This document shows, one piece after another, positions 62,572 through 64,000 of a DNA stretch of 64,000 nt. This stretch comes from Kosakonia oryzendophytica (GTDB taxonomy: Bacteria; Pseudomonadota; Gammaproteobacteria; Enterobacterales; Enterobacteriaceae). The stretch covers positions 1 through 64,000 of the forward strand of contig NZ_FMAY01000006.1 in NCBI RefSeq assembly GCF_900094925.1, in the 5' to 3' direction. The notes under the pieces were generated by a model. That model searched no databases. It was not told the origin of the DNA and was given only the letters and a program-made list of their open reading frames with translations. The translations under genes were made by a program, and so were the position numbers. Each line of letters begins with the position of its first letter. Position 1 is the stretch's first letter.

Positions 62572-62587
62572 TGTGATCAAAATCACA
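62572..62587. promoter_or_regulatory. CRP site 1 upstream of mtlA
   Basis: TGTGATCAAAATCACA matches the CRP consensus TGTGA-N6-TCACA exactly. It lies about 150 bases upstream of the mtlA start. Confidence 0.88.
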
Positions 62588-62615
62588 TTAATACAGGGGG
62601 ATATCGGGTCTTTAT

Positions 62616-62631
62616 GGTGATCATGGTCACA
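62616..62631. promoter_or_regulatory. CRP site 2 upstream of mtlA
   Basis: GGTGATCATGGTCACA matches TGTGA-N6-TCACA in nine of ten conserved positions. Its centre is 44 bases from that of site 1, about four helical turns. Confidence 0.75.
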
Positions 62632-62732
62632 AAAATCGTGTGTAAAAAAAGAACAAAGAATAAAAAACAGGCTAAACAAGGCATTAAATGTGACTAACTT
62701 CGCATTTTCTATCGGGCACTTTGTTATTTATT

Positions 62733-62748
62733 TGTGATATTGATCACA
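62733..62748. promoter_or_regulatory. CRP site 3 upstream of mtlA
   Basis: TGTGATATTGATCACA is an exact CRP consensus match, and the palindrome extends to TTGTGA...TCACAA. Confidence 0.88.
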
Positions 62749-62775
62749 AGATATTTTCGCCAGGACTTTTCTGAG

Positions 62776-62791
62776 TGTGATCGATCGCAAA
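62776..62791. promoter_or_regulatory. CRP site 4 in the mtlA-yibF region
   Basis: TGTGATCGATCGCAAA has a perfect left half and a weaker right half. It lies 43 bases from site 3, a spacing similar to that between sites 1 and 2. Confidence 0.6.
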
Positions 62792-62940
62792 TTGTGTCTT
62801 TTTCAACCAGTTCGATTTGTAACTCCCTTTCATTTGCGGCTGTGGTGCTAATCTGGGCGGTAAAGTTTGCATATTGATGAAACGGTCTGATTCCGTTGGT
62901 GCATACTTAATTTCTTAGTTGGCGAAAAAAGGACCAGGCA

Positions 62941-63549
62941 ATGAAACTGATTGGCAGCTACACCAGCCCTTTTGTACGCAAAATTTCGGTGATCCTGTTG
63001 GAAAAAGGGATCACATTCGAATTCATCAACGAACAGCCGTATAACGCCGTTAACGGCGTGGGGCAATTTAACCCCCTTGGCAAAGTCCCGGCGTTGGTGA
63101 CCGATGACGGCGAAGTGTGGTATGACTCGCCGATTATCGCGCAGTACATTGATTTATTAGGTATTGCACCGGCGATGTTGCCAGCGGATGCGAAAGCCGC
63201 GCTAAAAATTCGCCAGCTTGAAGCACTGGCAGACGGCATTATGGACGCTGCGCTGGTGTCGGTGCGTGAGCTGGCGCGCCCGGTGGAGCAGCAGTCTGAA
63301 ACCGAACTGCTCCGCCAGCGGGAAAAAGTGAACCGCGGGCTGGATGCGCTGGAAAGCTATTTGCGTGACGGAACACTGCATGTTGATAGCCTCAATCTGG
63401 CGACCATCGCGATAGCCTGCGCCATCGATTACATCAACTTCCGCCACGTTGCGCCCGGCTGGTGTGTTAATCGCCCGCTGCTGGTCAAACTGGTGGAAAA
63501 CTTGTTCCTGCGTGAGAGCTTCGCCCGCACTGCGCCGCCAAAGGCGTGA
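62941..63549 (+). CDS. yibF: Glutathione S-transferase family protein YibF
   Basis: This 202-residue protein has an N-terminal thioredoxin-like domain ([20 protein letters not shown], with NPLGKVPAL and the [10 protein letters not shown] glutathione-binding motif) and a C-terminal helical domain. E. coli YibF has the same length and is a GST homologue without known substrate. An AAAGGA lies before the ATG. It is divergent from mtlA and 93 bases upstream of selA. Confidence 0.94.
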   Translation: MKLIGSYTSPFVRKISVILLEKGITFEFINEQPYNAVNGVGQFNPLGKVPALVTDDGEVWYDSPIIAQYIDLLGIAPAMLPADAKAALKIRQLEALADGIMDAALVSVRELARPVEQQSETELLRQREKVNRGLDALESYLRDGTLHVDSLNLATIAIACAIDYINFRHVAPGWCVNRPLLVKLVENLFLRESFARTAPPKA

Positions 63550-63642
63550 TAACCATGATGTCCGCCTGAACAAAGTCGCTGTACAATCCCCTCACGTCAA
63601 ATTGCCCCTGACGGGAGGGGCAACCAACAGCCAGGCCTTTTC

Positions 63643-64000
63643 ATGACTACTCTTTACAGCCAGATCCCTTCTACCGATCGCCTGTTACGTGACGAGGCGT
63701 TCACTTCTCTGTTAGCGACGTTTGGTCACCAGCGCGTGGCCCAGGCGTTGCGCCAATTACAGGATGAAGCGCGTGAGCAGATCCGCACTGCGCAGACACT
63801 ACCCGACTGGTGCGAAAATTGGGCGGCGGAAACACAACGGCGACTGGAATGCAGCGAAACCAGTGCGTTGCGCCCGGTATTTAATCTCAGCGGGACGGTG
63901 CTGCATACCAATTTAGGCCGAGCGATACAGCCGCAGGCGGCGATCGATGCGGTCGCTCAGGCGATGGGGTCACCGGTAACACTGGAGTACGATCTCGATG
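63643..64000 (+). CDS. selA: L-seryl-tRNA(Sec) selenium transferase, 5' part
   Basis: SelA converts Ser-tRNA(Sec) to selenocysteyl-tRNA with selenophosphate and pyridoxal phosphate. Only the first 119 codons are in the window, from the ATG at 63643 ([20 protein letters not shown]); the PLP lysine lies beyond it. The N-terminal domain that binds tRNA-Sec is present, as is [14 protein letters not shown] at the start of the core. The substrate tRNA gene, selC, lies 62 kb away at the other end of the window. Confidence 0.95.
   Translation, partial: MTTLYSQIPSTDRLLRDEAFTSLLATFGHQRVAQALRQLQDEAREQIRTAQTLPDWCENWAAETQRRLECSETSALRPVFNLSGTVLHTNLGRAIQPQAAIDAVAQAMGSPVTLEYDLD

Larger units (their letters stand above)
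62425..62940. promoter_or_regulatory. mtlA-yibF divergent regulatory region
   Basis: The 516 bases hold no gene. They contain four CRP-like sites, listed separately, arranged over about 220 bases, as is known for the multi-site mtl promoter of E. coli. I did not identify the core promoters with confidence. Confidence 0.75.

Overview
The window is a chromosomal segment of a gamma-proteobacterium of the family Enterobacteriaceae. Gene order follows the Escherichia coli 80-82 minute region in reverse, from selC at the left edge to selA at the right edge, and most proteins have the lengths of their E. coli counterparts. The lipopolysaccharide core locus carries WabG, WabH and WabN-type genes as in Klebsiella, so the source is probably a Kosakonia, Enterobacter, Klebsiella or Raoultella relative. 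The species is an inference.

Layout. 1-1.5 kb: AT-rich accessory DNA beside the selenocysteine tRNA gene selC, made of the end of an IS3-family element and an ATPase/TOPRIM (OLD-like) gene that it truncates. 1.9-9.3 kb: the alpha-xyloside pair yicJ-yicI, a large GC-rich hairpin array, yicH and xanP. 9.4-15.3 kb: recG-trmH-spoT-rpoZ-gmk, the (p)ppGpp and RNA/DNA maintenance operon. 15.5-17.8 kb: ligB and yicG. 17.8-20.1 kb: a second, AT-rich island with a DUF3289/DUF943 gene pair and the wreck of a P4-type integrase. 20.1-29.1 kb: yicC, rph-pyrE, a Tat-exported gluconolactonase-like gene, slmA, dut, coaBC, radC, rpmB-rpmG-mutM and coaD.

29.1-42.7 kb is the LPS inner/outer core locus: waaE, waaA, a WaaH-like transferase, wabH, wabG and waaQ in one minus-strand operon; wabN and a GT9 transferase on the plus strand; waaL, a WaaZ-like gene, waaC, waaF and hldD in a second minus-strand operon. 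42.9-50 kb: kbl-tdh (threonine catabolism), another GT2 transferase, yibQ, envC and gpmI. 50.1-54 kb: yibN-grxC-secB-gpsA-cysE and trmL. 54-58 kb: a second hairpin array and the lldPRD lactate operon. 58.2-64 kb: yibL, the mtlADR mannitol operon with four CRP-like sites upstream, yibF and the start of selA.

Most of the window is conserved core genome. The parts that deserve attention are the two AT-rich islands (truncated OLD-like gene; overlapping DUF3289/DUF943 pair with integrase remnant), the related tandem hairpin arrays at about 5.8 and 54.2 kb with a short relative at 60.4 kb, and the mixed set of core glycosyltransferases. I did not see a complete, clearly new multi-gene system. The DUF3289/DUF943 pair and the hairpin arrays are the best candidates for undescribed biology.
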